Of a DNA stretch of 64,000 nucleotides, positions 1-9,900 are shown piece by piece. The notes under the pieces are model-generated. The model saw nothing but the letters and a program-made list of their open reading frames with translations, had not been told where the DNA came from and did not search any database. The stretch is taken from assembly GCF_004681975.1 (NCBI RefSeq), contig NZ_SMLK01000007.1, forward strand, positions 1-64,000. Reading direction: 5' to 3'. Within the stretch, counting starts at the first letter, position 1, and the number at the start of each line of letters is the position of its first letter. Made by a program: the position numbers and the translations under genes. This DNA is from Ramlibacter humi (GTDB lineage: Bacteria > Pseudomonadota > Gammaproteobacteria > Burkholderiales > Burkholderiaceae_C).

Positions 1-565
1 CACCTTTGTACGAGGTGCCTTCGCAAGGGGCGGAGTCGGTGTGCCGGCCACCACGGGCATACCAGGAGAAGTTGTCCGTTGGATCGCTGGCTGCATTCAC
101 CTTCACGAAGCCCGTCATCTCCACGTTTTTCCAGTCGTTGGGGACCTGCATGTACCCGCGGCTGGCCAGCTCGTCGGGGTCATACGTGGAGATTGCGTTC
201 CCGTCGTAGCCGGTCGAGGTGAAGACCTCCATGCGCACCTGGTTGCTTCTGATCTTCCAGGAGCCGTCCGCATTCGATTCGACCGTGTCCTGGGGGTCAA
301 AGCGTTTGTCATTGCGAGGGTCCCCCGTCAGAAACCATGCTTCGCCCCCTGCCTTCGACGGATAGATCATCGTCACGCCGAACACATCCTGCTCCGCCGA
401 GGCTGTCGCTGCGACAGGCAAGCCGCCAGGACCCGACGTGTTCGTTGTCGCGGCACCCCCTCCATCTCCACCTCCACCTCCGCCGCCGCAGGCGGAGAGT
501 GCAATCAGCACCGAAAACAAGAGCTCGTAGCGAGCACGTCGTCGAGCAACAGTCTTTGACAGCAT
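1..565 (-). CDS. Gly-rich lipoprotein of unknown function, C-terminus cut by window edge
   Basis: Read from an ATG at 565 the frame stays open to the left edge (188 codons, no stop), so the C-terminal part is missing. The N-terminus has Lys/Arg, a hydrophobic stretch and a lipobox LSAC ending at about residue 27. A Gly run of roughly 15 residues follows, the usual flexible tether of Burkholderiales surface lipoproteins. The mature part begins EQDVFGVTMIYPS and contains the segment NFSWYARGGRHTDSAPCEG. I do not recognise a characterised family. It may be a secreted carbohydrate-related protein, but that is a guess. An outer-membrane lipoprotein is well supported; a function is not. Confidence 0.65.
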   Translation of the reverse strand, partial: MLSKTVARRRARYELLFSVLIALSACGGGGGGGDGGGAATTNTSGPGGLPVAATASAEQDVFGVTMIYPSKAGGEAWFLTGDPRNDKRFDPQDTVESNADGSWKIRSNQVRMEVFTSTGYDGNAISTYDPDELASRGYMQVPNDWKNVEMTGFVKVNAASDPTDNFSWYARGGRHTDSAPCEGTSYKG

Positions 566-925
566 CCAGCGGTTTTGGCCATCGCGCGATGATGGATGGC
601 CCCTTCGTGTTTGGAAGGCGCGCAGACTAAGCTGCCTCAGCAGCTCAGCTGTCAGCAAGTGTTGCGGCTGGCACTTCTCTGTCGCGACTCACGTCACGCA
701 GCGACCTCATGCGTCGCGGCAAGTCAGCAGCAGTCGAGGCGTGAACTCAGCGGCAGCGCCCTTGTGATTTCCGCAGGCTTCTGTTGCCCAAGATGCCGAA
801 TGAAACAGGCCGCATTGCGAGCGCCGGTACTCTGCCGAGCATTGCAGCAGTACTCACTGCTGTTGACACCACCGATGAGGGCGAGCTCCGTGCCGGCGGA
901 CCCATGTCGAATAGAGGGATAGATC
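566..925. other. Intergenic stretch without recognisable genes
   Basis: About 360 bases between the divergent lipoprotein gene and the small gene at 926. Both strands have only short frames with no ribosome-binding site or family resemblance. GC looks lower than in the surrounding genes. It should hold the promoters of both neighbours, but I see no convincing pair of boxes and no tRNA. Confidence 0.4.
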
Positions 926-1238
926 ATGAGAGCCGCGGCGGATACGGCCGGCAAGCCTCTTGCCAGTGTTGCGGATGTGATCGGGCGTTGGCAGGTCAAC
1001 GCCACGAAAACGGAGCTTGAATACGGCACGGAACTCGTCAGCAGTCCTTTTGGGCTTCCTGGCGGGCAGCGCATCGGCACCATCGGCAAAGGCGGGGTGG
1101 GCAGTTACGAGCACGTCGAAGGCCCTTGCGGGGCAAAGCCGAATCTATGAAGCGAAGGTCGAAGGCAATGTCCTGCGCATTCGCCAAATTCAACCTTCAT
1201 CCGGCAGCACGACCCCGGTGGCTTATCAACGCATGTAA
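926..1238 (+). pseudogene. Small hypothetical protein, apparently split by a one-base frameshift
   Basis: A frame opens at ATG 926 after a GAGGGA ribosome-binding site. It runs through DVIGRWQVNATKTELEYG to EHVEGPCG and then stops at about 1148 after a nonsense tail. One base later the +1 frame continues with RIYEAKVEGNVLRIRQIQP and ends naturally in QRM at 1238. Skipping one G in the GGGG run near 1131-1134 joins the two parts into one protein of about 103 residues. I cannot tell a true inactivating mutation from a sequencing error in the G run. The product resembles no family I can name. The gene ends 10 bases from the convergent TMEM175-like gene. Confidence 0.45.
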
Positions 1239-1247
1239 GCGCGATGC

Positions 1248-1859
1248 TCACGCATGCGTTCGCATCGGAATGAAGAGCATTGGCACCATCGCCAGCATGT
1301 TCCAACCCGGGAAGGTGAAGCCCAGAACAACGGCTGCGGCGGCACAAGCCGGAAGCGCATAGGCTCGCATTTTCAGCGTGCGGAGCACCGGCGCGGTCAG
1401 CGCCTGGATGTGGACGCGCGGCTGGTGCAGAAGCTCGCGCGTGCGCCAGGCGCCTGTGAGCGTGATGGCCAGGATGTTGCTCGCGTAGACGATCGCCGCA
1501 ACAGAGAGGTTGCCGTGTTCGCCGACCAGCGCCGTCGAGAACGGCATCAGGCTGACGAACGCGAGCTGGGCCAGCTCCAGTCGGACCATCGTCCGGGACA
1601 GCGAATGCACCAGGCCGTACACACGTACCTGGGACAGCCACAACACGCCCATCACCACGAAGCTCAGGAGCCAGATGAGCACCTTCGGCATCAGCTGCCG
1701 CAATGCATGGAGCAAGTCTGCATTGGTCGCCGCTTCGCCCAGCGACGGCAGCTTCAGCTCCAGCACGAGCAGTGTCAGTGCGATGGCGTACAGCCCGTCG
1801 CTCAAGGCCTCGACGCGTGGCTTGCCGATGTCGCCCGATAGGAGTCGTGCTTCCATCAT
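1248..1859 (-). CDS. TMEM175-like (DUF1211) integral membrane protein
   Basis: 203 residues with about six membrane helices. Near the N-terminus is VEALSDGLYAIALTLLVLEL, which matches the (R/K)xxAFSDGVFAIAITLLVLE signature of the TMEM175/DUF1211 family. Family members form potassium-selective channels in the cytoplasmic membrane; channel activity here is inferred from the family. The frame is open further upstream to 2024, but the start at 1859 is preferred because it follows a strong AGGAGG five bases upstream and places the signature at residues 15-35 as in homologues. A second ATG follows immediately. It is divergent from the permease gene at 2143, so the 280-base gap holds both promoters. 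Confidence 0.8.
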   Translation of the reverse strand: MMEARLLSGDIGKPRVEALSDGLYAIALTLLVLELKLPSLGEAATNADLLHALRQLMPKVLIWLLSFVVMGVLWLSQVRVYGLVHSLSRTMVRLELAQLAFVSLMPFSTALVGEHGNLSVAAIVYASNILAITLTGAWRTRELLHQPRVHIQALTAPVLRTLKMRAYALPACAAAAVVLGFTFPGWNMLAMVPMLFIPMRTHA

Positions 1860-2142
1860 GTGACCCTCCTGCGCAAATGCGCACGACAGCGAGATAAGTG
1901 AGGGCCCTGACGTGGCCGCTTCTGGCCGAAGGCAGGCATCGTACCGGACTGTCACCGGGCGCCCAACTGAGATGACCGCTTTCGGCTGCGGACATTTAAG
2001 CTGGATCTGATGCGACCGATGCACGATGGGTCGAGCACAGCCTCCGCAATCGTCGGGGCCGGGAAGAAGTCATGCCACTTCCCAATTGGATATTGGCTCG
2101 CAATCAGAAGCGCTCATGCCCGCGTTCGCGACAATCGCCGCC

Positions 2143-3372
2143 ATGACGACAACGGTTCTCGTGATTTTCGGCCTGGTCTACCTCGGGATGATCCTGGGCG
2201 GGCTGCCCTTCCTGCAGCTCGACCGCACCGGGATCGCACTGCTCGGCGCCATCGCGATGATCGCCAGCGAGGCGGTCTCGGTCGAGGACGCCGCGCGAGC
2301 CATCCACCTGCCAACCGTGCTGCTGCTGTTCTCGTTCATGGTCGTCTCGGCGCAGATGCGGCTTGGCGGGTTCTACGATTGGGTGACGGTGCGTCTGGCC
2401 GCACTTCCGGTCTCGCCGTCGGCGCTGCTGGGTGCACTGATCCTGGTCGCAGCGCTGCTGTCGGCCGTGTTCAGCAACGACGTGGTCTGCCTTGCCGTTG
2501 CACCGGTGCTCGTCGAGGCCTGTCTGCGCCGGCGCCTCGACCCGGTCCCCTTCCTGCTGGGGCTGGCATGCGCGGCGAACATCGGTTCCGCGGCCACGTT
2601 GATCGGCAACCCCCAGAACATGCTGATCGGGCAGACGTTGCACTTGTCGTTCACAGGCTATGCGGCCTTGGCGCTCGTCCCGGTCGCCGCGGGCCTGGCG
2701 TTGACTTGGGCACTCATCGTGATGCGCGTGCGCGGTCGGTGGGAGGCAAGCGACGTACCGGCTGGCGCTCACGTCGAGTCGGCGCCACCGGCGCTGGACC
2801 GCTGGCAGACTGCCAAAGGGCTGGCCGTGGCTTTTGCGATCCTGGCGGCTTTCTTGTTCACACCGTGGCCGCGCGATGTCACGGCGCTCGCCGGCGCGGG
2901 CCTGCTTTTGCTGAGCCGGCGCTTTCATTCCAGCCGGATGCTCGGCTTGGTCGACTGGGAACTGCTCGTGTTGTTCATGGGACTGTTCATCGTCAACGAT
3001 GCACTGCAACGCACGGGTGTGCCAGGGCAGCTTGTGACCTTCGCCGCGACGATGGGTCTGCAGCTGGATCATCCGGCGCCGCTGTTCGGCGCGGCGTTCG
3101 TGCTGTCCAACATCGTCTCGAATGTGCCGGCCGTGATGCTGTTGATCCCGTTCGCGCAACATCCGCTAGCGGGCCCGCTGCTCGCGCTATCCAGCACCTT
3201 CGCCGGCAACCTCTTTATCGTCGGCAGCATCGCCAACATCATCGTCGTCGACGCGGCGCGACGGTGCGGCGTCGTCATCGACTGGCGTCGGCACGCCGCG
3301 ATCGGCATCCCAGTCACCCTCACGACGCTTGTGGTCACGGCGCTCTACCTGTGGTGGCATACCGGCCAATAG
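2143..3372 (+). CDS. SLC13/ArsB-type anion permease
   Basis: About 409 residues with 10-12 hydrophobic helices. The segment ANIGSAATLIGNPQNMLIG resembles the SNT/GNPxN helix-hairpin motif of the DASS/ArsB/CitMHS ion transporter superfamily. A second copy-like hairpin, LSNIVSNVPAVMLLIPFA, lies in the C-terminal half, giving the inverted-repeat topology of these carriers. The substrate (dicarboxylate, sulfate, arsenite or Na+/H+ exchange) cannot be read from sequence. The frame is open from 2026. I chose the ATG at 2143 because it begins just before the first helix (TTTVLVIFGLVYLG); no start has a strong ribosome-binding site, and 2116 is an alternative. Confidence 0.75.
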   Translation: MTTTVLVIFGLVYLGMILGGLPFLQLDRTGIALLGAIAMIASEAVSVEDAARAIHLPTVLLLFSFMVVSAQMRLGGFYDWVTVRLAALPVSPSALLGALILVAALLSAVFSNDVVCLAVAPVLVEACLRRRLDPVPFLLGLACAANIGSAATLIGNPQNMLIGQTLHLSFTGYAALALVPVAAGLALTWALIVMRVRGRWEASDVPAGAHVESAPPALDRWQTAKGLAVAFAILAAFLFTPWPRDVTALAGAGLLLLSRRFHSSRMLGLVDWELLVLFMGLFIVNDALQRTGVPGQLVTFAATMGLQLDHPAPLFGAAFVLSNIVSNVPAVMLLIPFAQHPLAGPLLALSSTFAGNLFIVGSIANIIVVDAARRCGVVIDWRRHAAIGIPVTLTTLVVTALYLWWHTGQ

Positions 3373-3483
3373 GCACTTGGTGATGCTGCCACGGACCATC
3401 GAGCCGCGGCTGCGCGCTCATCTGGCAAGGAGTCCGGCAAGCGCGCATCGTGGCCGAGTGCCGGCGCCGCCGCACGGCTCGCC

Positions 3484-4152
3484 TCAGGAACTTTCGCTGA
3501 TCCCCACTTCGGAACAGACACGGCCCAGGAGCGCCTTCACGTCCGCCAGGTCGGCCTCCAGTCGCGCCACCTGGCCCTTCAACGCCGTGAGCTCGCCGAG
3601 GGAGACGTCTCCGGCGCCTACTTCGGAACGCGGCACCAGTTCAAGGTCCGTGGGTTCACCCGCCAGCAGGTGAGTCCATCGGCTCTCCCTCGCGCCGGGA
3701 AGCCGGGGAAGTTTGCGGACGAGGGCGCCGGCAGCGCGCGCAGCCAACTCCTCCAGGAAAGCTTCCACGGAAGAGATGTCCGCGAAATCGTGCATGCGCT
3801 CCGACGCGATCCTCAGTTCACCCGCGGTCTGCGGTCCGCGGAGCATCAGCACGGTGAGCAGGACGATCGATTGCGAAGGAATCTTCAGCACCCCGTCGAG
3901 GTTGTGCGCGTATCGGTAGGCACGCCCGCCGCTCGACTCCGTGACCAGGCTCAACGCCCGGAGGCTGTCCAGCGCGCCCTGCGCGCCGGCCTCGGACGCC
4001 TCCATGATCGGGTTGCGGCTCGTCTTCTGGTTGCATCCCGAGACGAGCGAGTTGAGCGTGAGCGGATAGCTGTCGGGCACCGTGCGTTGTTTCTCGGACA
4101 GCACGCCGAGAACGCGGACCTCGAGCGGGGAAAGAGCGCGAAGATGGGACAT
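3484..4152 (-). CDS. yceH: YceH family protein (DUF480)
   Basis: 222 residues, close to the usual family length of about 215-225. The N-terminus LSPLEVRVLGVLSEKQRTVPDSYPLTLNSL (residues 5-34) is the conserved YceH opening, followed by CNQKTSRNPIM and two tandem winged-helix-like domains. The C-terminus is a predicted coiled coil (LKGQVARLEADLADVKALLGRV). The biochemical role of YceH is unresolved. The start at 4152 gives MSHLRALSPLE; 16 extra codons upstream look unrelated. It stands alone, convergent with the permease across a 111-base gap. Confidence 0.85.
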   Translation of the reverse strand: MSHLRALSPLEVRVLGVLSEKQRTVPDSYPLTLNSLVSGCNQKTSRNPIMEASEAGAQGALDSLRALSLVTESSGGRAYRYAHNLDGVLKIPSQSIVLLTVLMLRGPQTAGELRIASERMHDFADISSVEAFLEELAARAAGALVRKLPRLPGARESRWTHLLAGEPTDLELVPRSEVGAGDVSLGELTALKGQVARLEADLADVKALLGRVCSEVGISESS

Positions 4153-4368
4153 CGAACATCGAACTTCGGGTGATGCGGCATCGCAATGTACCGCGCGCAT
4201 GACGGCGTCCCGCTCCTGGCCGGAACGGGCATCTCGCGCGGCAGAGCTCGACGATCCGGGTTCGACGAAACACGCACCCGGAATGGTCGAGACGGCTGCA
4301 AACGTGCGCGCTTGAAAAACGGCGAAGCGCTTCTAGACTTGTTCTCCCATTTCGTGCGGAGTACGAGC

Positions 4369-4761
4369 ATGAGCACACTGACCCAGATCGTCCAGGAAGC
4401 CTATGCCGCCTTCGGACGTGGAGATCTCGAAGCCATCCTGGACTTTGTCACCGACGATGTGGAGTGGCGCTTCCTTGCCGGCGACGGTGTGCCCGCCGGA
4501 GGGCGATTCCAGGGCAAGCAGGACGTGCGGCAGTGGTTCGGACGGCTTGCCGAAACAGACGACATCCAGAAGTTCGAGCCCCGCGAATTCCTCGAAGGCC
4601 CGAACCATGTCACCGTCCTGGGGTGGGAGCAGACGCGCCCGAAACCCAACGGAACCCTGTTCGAGAGCGAGTGGGTGCATGTCTTCGCCTTCCGCGAAGG
4701 CAAGGTCAGCCGCTGGATCGGGACGCTCGACACCGCCGCGTATGTGGCGGCGTCAAGATAG
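4369..4761 (+). CDS. NTF2-like / SnoaL-like nuclear transport factor 2 fold protein
   Basis: 130 residues. The pattern EAYAAFGRGDLEAILDFVTDDVEWRF at the start and EWVHVFAFREGKVSRWIGTLDTAAY at the end is typical of ketosteroid-isomerase-like NTF2-fold proteins that bind small hydrophobic ligands or act as isomerases or hydrolases. No specific substrate can be assigned. The start at 4369 is set by the homologous N-terminus MSTLTQIVQEAY and a CGGAG site nine bases upstream; the same frame is open from 4186 but that extension has no family resemblance. The gene ends 40 bases from the convergent pbpC gene. Confidence 0.75.
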   Translation: MSTLTQIVQEAYAAFGRGDLEAILDFVTDDVEWRFLAGDGVPAGGRFQGKQDVRQWFGRLAETDDIQKFEPREFLEGPNHVTVLGWEQTRPKPNGTLFESEWVHVFAFREGKVSRWIGTLDTAAYVAASR

Positions 4762-4801
4762 ACCCGTTTCCCGCAGGTCGACGCCTGCACCTGACCGTTC
4801 C

Positions 4802-6940
4802 TCAGCGTTGTGCGGTGGCTCGCGTCTCGCGCAGCCCCGCCCCGCGCACCTCCACCCGCACTTCGTCCAGCACGCGCCCGCCCGCATCCACCAGCCGCAG
4901 CTTGTGCCGCCCCGGCCAGGGCATCCAGCCGGCTTCCGCGCCGCGCACGAACTCCTTGCCGTCCACCTGCCAGCGCACGCCGCGTGACGCGGACGCACGC
5001 AGCGCGACGCGCTGCCGCTGCGGCGGGATGTCGGGATCCAGCGCGACGATGGTGCCGTCCACCGGCGACACGATGTGCGGCGCGCCCTCGCCTGCCGGCG
5101 CCGCGCCATCAGCCGCGATCAGCGTCTGCTGCGTACCGGGCAGGAACCACTCGGTGCGGGAAGCCTCCAGCGCGCCCTCGTACTTCACCGGCGAGGGCAG
5201 CACCCCTGGCGGCGGCGCCGGCGCGCGCGAAGGCTCGCGCGCGTGCAGGTAGCGCATCACGGCCGCCCATGCCGGCGCCGCGCCGCTGGTGCCGCTGACG
5301 TCGTGCATGGCCGCGCCGCCGGCGTTGCCCACCCACACGCCGACCGTGTAGCGCTGCGACCAGCCCATGGCCCAGTTGTCGCGCATGTCCTTGCTGGTGC
5401 CGGTCTTCACCGCGGTCCAGAAGCGCGTCGCGAGCAGGCTGTCGGTGCCGAAGGTCCTTGCGCGCGCGTTCGGGTCCGACAGGATGTCGCCGACGATGAA
5501 AGCCGCCGCGGGATCGATCGCCGGGCGCAACGCCGATCGCGGCTGCGACGCCAGCCAGCGCACTTCCGACACCTTGCCGCCGTTGGCCAGCGTGCGGTAC
5601 GCGTTCGCCAGCTGCATCAGCGGCACGTCGGCGCTGCCCAGCGCCAGGCTGTAGCCGTACCAGTCGCCGCTTTCCTTCAGCGGCAGGCCGGCGTCGCGCA
5701 ACTGGCGATGAAAGGCATGCGGCGACACCATCACCAGCGTGCGCACCGCAGGCACGTTGAGCGACGCGCCCAGCGCGGTGCGCACCGACACCAGGCCCTT
5801 GAAGTGGTGGTCGTAGTTCTGCGGGATGTACAGGCCCGCGGCCGTGGGGATGTGCGTGGGCGAATCGTCCAGCAGCGAAGCCGCGGTCAGCCGCTTCTCG
5901 GCGATGGCTTGCGCGTAGAGGAAAGGCTTGAGCGTGGAGCCCGCCTGGCGCAGCGCGGTGACGCCGTCCACTTCCGCCGCCTGGCTCAGCTCGCCGGAAG
6001 AACCCACCCAGGCCAGCACGTCGCCCGTGGCGTTGTCCAGCACCAGCACCGCGCCGTCTTCCACGTTGCGGTGGCGCAGTTCGCGCAATTGCTGCTGCAG
6101 CGTCTGCAGCGCGAAGCGCTGGATGTCGGCCCGCAGCGTGGTGGCGATGCGGGTGGCCTGCGGCGACGAAGCGAGCACACGGCGCGCCAGGTGCGGCGCG
6201 ATGCCTTCACTGGAAGCGAACGCGCGGCGCTGCAGCGCGCCCGTGGTGAGCAGGTCCAGCCCCATGCAGTCCGCCGCTTCGCCCATGTCCTTCAGCACGC
6301 CGCACGCACGGCGGGCCACGGCCGCCGCATTCGCATTGGGCGCGCGCACCAGCGCGGCGGCGATGGCCGCTTCGCGCGCGTCCAGCCCGTGCGCCGCCTT
6401 GCCGAACAGCGTGCGCGACAGCGCGTCGATGCCGACCATCTCCCCGCGGAACGGCACCAGGTTGAGGTAAGCCTCCAGCACCTGGTCCTTGCGCCAGCGC
6501 CGGTCCAGCACCTGCGCGGCCGCGGCCTGCCCCAGTTTCTGCGTCACGCTGCGGCCGCCGGCGCCGATCTTCCAGTCGTCGTCCAGCAGGCCCGCCAGCT
6601 GCATGGTGATGGTGGACGCGCCGCGCGTGCGCTGGTGCCACAGGCGGCCCCAGGCGGCGGACGAGACCGCGCGCCAGTCGATGCCGCTGTGTTCCCAGAA
6701 GCGGCGGTCCTCCGACATCACCATTGCCAGCCGCAGCGCGGGCGACACGTCTTCCAGCGCCACCCAGTCGCCGCGCCGCACCTGGTCGTCGCGGCGCAGC
6801 CGATGCAGCAGCTCGCCGTTGCGGTCGAGGACGACCGTGTCCGAAGGCCGGAAGTCGCGCTTCACCTCGTCGAACGCGGGCAGGCCCCACGCGGGGGCCA
6901 GCGCCGCGGCGCACAAGACCAGCGCGACGAGGCGCTTCAC
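4802..6940 (-). CDS. pbpC: Penicillin-binding protein 1C
   Basis: 712 residues, class A bifunctional peptidoglycan synthase of the inner membrane. In order: signal/anchor helix (about 3-20); glycosyltransferase family 51 domain with EDRRFWEHSGIDW and GASTITMQLA; transpeptidase domain with the SxxK box STLK, the SLN triad and KTGTS; and a C-terminal PBP1C-specific domain (PHIVSPVDGTIVAL onward). The start is a GTG at 6940 whose bases overlap the TGA stop of the upstream alpha-2-macroglobulin gene, so the two are translationally coupled. The pairing of pbpC with a bacterial macroglobulin is widespread and is thought to combine periplasmic protease trapping with cell-wall repair. All catalytic motifs are intact. 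Confidence 0.95.
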   Translation of the reverse strand: MKRLVALVLCAAALAPAWGLPAFDEVKRDFRPSDTVVLDRNGELLHRLRRDDQVRRGDWVALEDVSPALRLAMVMSEDRRFWEHSGIDWRAVSSAAWGRLWHQRTRGASTITMQLAGLLDDDWKIGAGGRSVTQKLGQAAAAQVLDRRWRKDQVLEAYLNLVPFRGEMVGIDALSRTLFGKAAHGLDAREAAIAAALVRAPNANAAAVARRACGVLKDMGEAADCMGLDLLTTGALQRRAFASSEGIAPHLARRVLASSPQATRIATTLRADIQRFALQTLQQQLRELRHRNVEDGAVLVLDNATGDVLAWVGSSGELSQAAEVDGVTALRQAGSTLKPFLYAQAIAEKRLTAASLLDDSPTHIPTAAGLYIPQNYDHHFKGLVSVRTALGASLNVPAVRTLVMVSPHAFHRQLRDAGLPLKESGDWYGYSLALGSADVPLMQLANAYRTLANGGKVSEVRWLASQPRSALRPAIDPAAAFIVGDILSDPNARARTFGTDSLLATRFWTAVKTGTSKDMRDNWAMGWSQRYTVGVWVGNAGGAAMHDVSGTSGAAPAWAAVMRYLHAREPSRAPAPPPGVLPSPVKYEGALEASRTEWFLPGTQQTLIAADGAAPAGEGAPHIVSPVDGTIVALDPDIPPQRQRVALRASASRGVRWQVDGKEFVRGAEAGWMPWPGRHKLRLVDAGGRVLDEVRVEVRGAGLRETRATAQR

Positions 6941-9900
6941 CGGCCCGCCTCCACCTTCAAGCGCGCGTTGGGCAGCTCGCCGAACATCTCCGGCGCGTAC
7001 ATCGCTTCCACCCGCGACGGCGGCAGCGCGAAGTCGCCCACGTTGTTCAGGCGCACCGTGTATTCCACCTTCACCGTGCCCTTGGGCAGGTACTCGTAGT
7101 AGCTGCGGAAGGCTTCGAAGCTGCGCTCCTCGAAGGCAGCCCAGGCGGCGCCCGCGCGCTTCTCGCCTTGCGTGGCGATCTGCGAGTCGCGGCCCAGGCC
7201 GCTGCCCAGGATGGTGGCGCCGCCGGGCACCGGGTCGGACACCACGACCCAGGTCATGTCGGCGGAGGCGGTCACTTCCAGCGTGATGCGCGCCACGTCG
7301 CCGCGGCTCCACTTCCCGGCCACGGCCTGCTCCACCGGCGTGATGGTCTTCTTCAGCTGGTAGCCGGCGGAGAACGGCGCCTTCAGGTCGATGGCGGCCA
7401 GCGATTGCAGCGTGAGCCACGGCTTGCCCGCACCCTGGTGCGTGACGGTGAGCGTGTCCTTGCCCGCGCCCCAGGGCAGCATGACCGCGTTGTTGCGCAG
7501 CGTGCCCGGCGTGGCCGGCGCGCCATAGAGGGAGCGCTCGTGCATCGCGCCCGTGGCGTCGGCGGCTTTCACGCGCTCCACCTTCGCCCAGTCCACCGCG
7601 CCCGATTGCGAACCCAGCGCCGCGCGCGTGACGCCGGCCACCGGCACCGATTCGAACTTGCGCGCGAACTTCTCCAGCGCCAGCCCGCCCCACAGGTTGG
7701 CCGTGGTCGTCAGCCAGGCGCCGCGCTGCTGCCGCGCGATGAAGCCGTTGGCCAGCCGGCCCATGTCGTCCTTCCACGCCGGGTCGTCCATCACCGCCAG
7801 GATCAGGCGCGCCGTGTTGACGTCGCCGTTGGCCATCAGCCACCACCAGTAGTCGTCGCGCTCGGTGCTGAAGACCAGCTTGGTGCCCTGGTACGACAGC
7901 CGCGCGCGCAGCATCTGCGAAGCTTCCGCGATGCGCTGGTCGCGCTGCGGCACGTCGGGCACGCGCTTGAGGATGTTCAGCCAGTCGATCACCGCGCTGG
8001 TGGGCCACTGGTTGGGCGCGATGGTGATGCTGCCCAGCAGGCGCGCGGGCGCCTTGCCGTAGCGCGACAGCGCTTCCAGCGCCGCCAGCTTTCGCACGTC
8101 CAGGTCCTTGCGCGGGCTCCAGAAGTCGCGCTGGATCTTGCCTTCGATGAAGGCGGTGAGGCCGCGTTCCATCGGCGCGCGCACTTCATCGGAGAGCGCG
8201 AAGCCGGGGTTCAGCCCCGCGGCTTCGTGCGTGGCCGCCAGGATGTACGAGGTGAGGATGTCGCTGCCGCGGTTGGACTCACCGTCGCGCGGCGGGAAGT
8301 AGTTGGCCAGGCCGTCGGCGTCCAGGTAGGTGGGAATCTGCGCCACCACGGCCTGCCACAGCTTCTCGTCGCGCAGGCCGACCGACTTGCTGGCCTTCTG
8401 CTCCAGGCAGATGAACGGATAGGCGGCGAACCAGTCGCGCACGCCCGGCAGGCCTTCGGCCAGCTTCGGCTGCAGCGCGATCTTCACGCCGCCGCGCTTG
8501 TCGCCGCCGGCAGGCAGCGCGTCGGCGGGCGGCGCGACGTCCAGCGAGAACGGCCCATCCAGCTGAACCAGCGTGGCCTGCTGCACCGTCAGCGGCACCG
8601 TGGGCACGATGCGCTGGCTGGCCTTGAGCGCGTCGCGCGCGTTGCCCAGCGTGTCGCGCGCATCGATCTCCCACAGGATGGCGCCGGCACGCGTCTGGGC
8701 CAGCGCCGCGGGTGCCGTGACCATCCAGGCCACTTCGCGCGCTTCGCCGGCGGGCACGTCCACCGTCTGCGGCTGCAGCGTGAGGCCAGTCGCGCGCGGC
8801 GCGACTTCCACCTTCATCGCCTTGGCCGTGGTGTTGCGCACCGTCAGCTGCGCGCGGAACTGGTCGTCGTCGCGCACCAGCGGCGGCAGGCCGCTGATGA
8901 TCTGCAGGTCCTGCGTGGCGCGGATGGTCGCCTGCCCGGTGCCGAACAGCTGCGTGCCGTGGTCGGCCACCGCGACGATGCGGAAGCTGGTGATCGAGTC
9001 GTTCAGCGGCACGGTGACCACCGCCTCGCCCTTCGCGTCGAGCACCACGCGCGGGTTCCACAGCAGCAGCGTGTCCAGCAGTTCGCGCTGCGGGCTCTTG
9101 CCGCCCCCGCCGCCCGCGGGCGCCGCCTTGCGGCCGTAGTGGCGGCGGCCGATGATCTCCATCGCCGCCGTGGAGGTCTCCACGCCCCATGACCGCCGCC
9201 GCAGCATGGCTTCCAGCAGCTTCCAGCTGTCGTTGGGCATCAGTTCCAGCAGCGCCTGGTCCACCGCTGCCAAAGCCACTTCGCCATTTGCCGCGGGCGA
9301 GCCGTCGGGCTTGGTGACCTTGACGGTCACGCGCGACTGGCCGCGCACCGTGTACGCCTCGCGATCGGGCTTGACCGACACGGCCAGCTCGTGCGCCTTG
9401 GTGCCGACGCGGAATTCCGCGAGCCCGAGCCGGAAAGCCGGCTTGGACAGGTCCACCAGCGCCGTGGGCGCCACCCAGTCACGCCCCTCGTCGCGGTAAG
9501 CGTGCCACCACTCGCGCGGCGCCTTGTAGCCCCAGGTGAAGAAGCTGTACCAGGGCACCTCGCGCAGGCGGCCCCGCAGCGCCAGCACGCTGACATACAC
9601 GTTGGGCGCCCAGCCCTCCTCCACCTTCATCTCGATGGTGGGGTCGTCGCCGCGCAGGTCCACCACGCGGGTCTGCACGATGCCTTCGCGCTCCACCGTC
9701 ACCAGCGCGGTGGCGAAGCGGAACGGCATGCGCACCTGCAGCCGCGCGGTCTCACCCGGCTGGTAGGCCTTCTTCTCCGGCAGCACGTCGATGCGGTCGC
9801 TGTTGTCGCCGCCGAACCAGAGCTCGCCCTGCTTGGTCACCCACACCGAGCCCGCCGCCTGCTGCGTGCGGCCTTGCGCATCGGTGGCGGTCGCCACCAG

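Noticed and set aside
1105-1995. Long open frame opposite the TMEM175-like gene region
   Set aside because: GC-rich shadow in another frame on the same strand; the DUF1211 signature, ribosome-binding site and membrane helices select the frame at 1248-1859.
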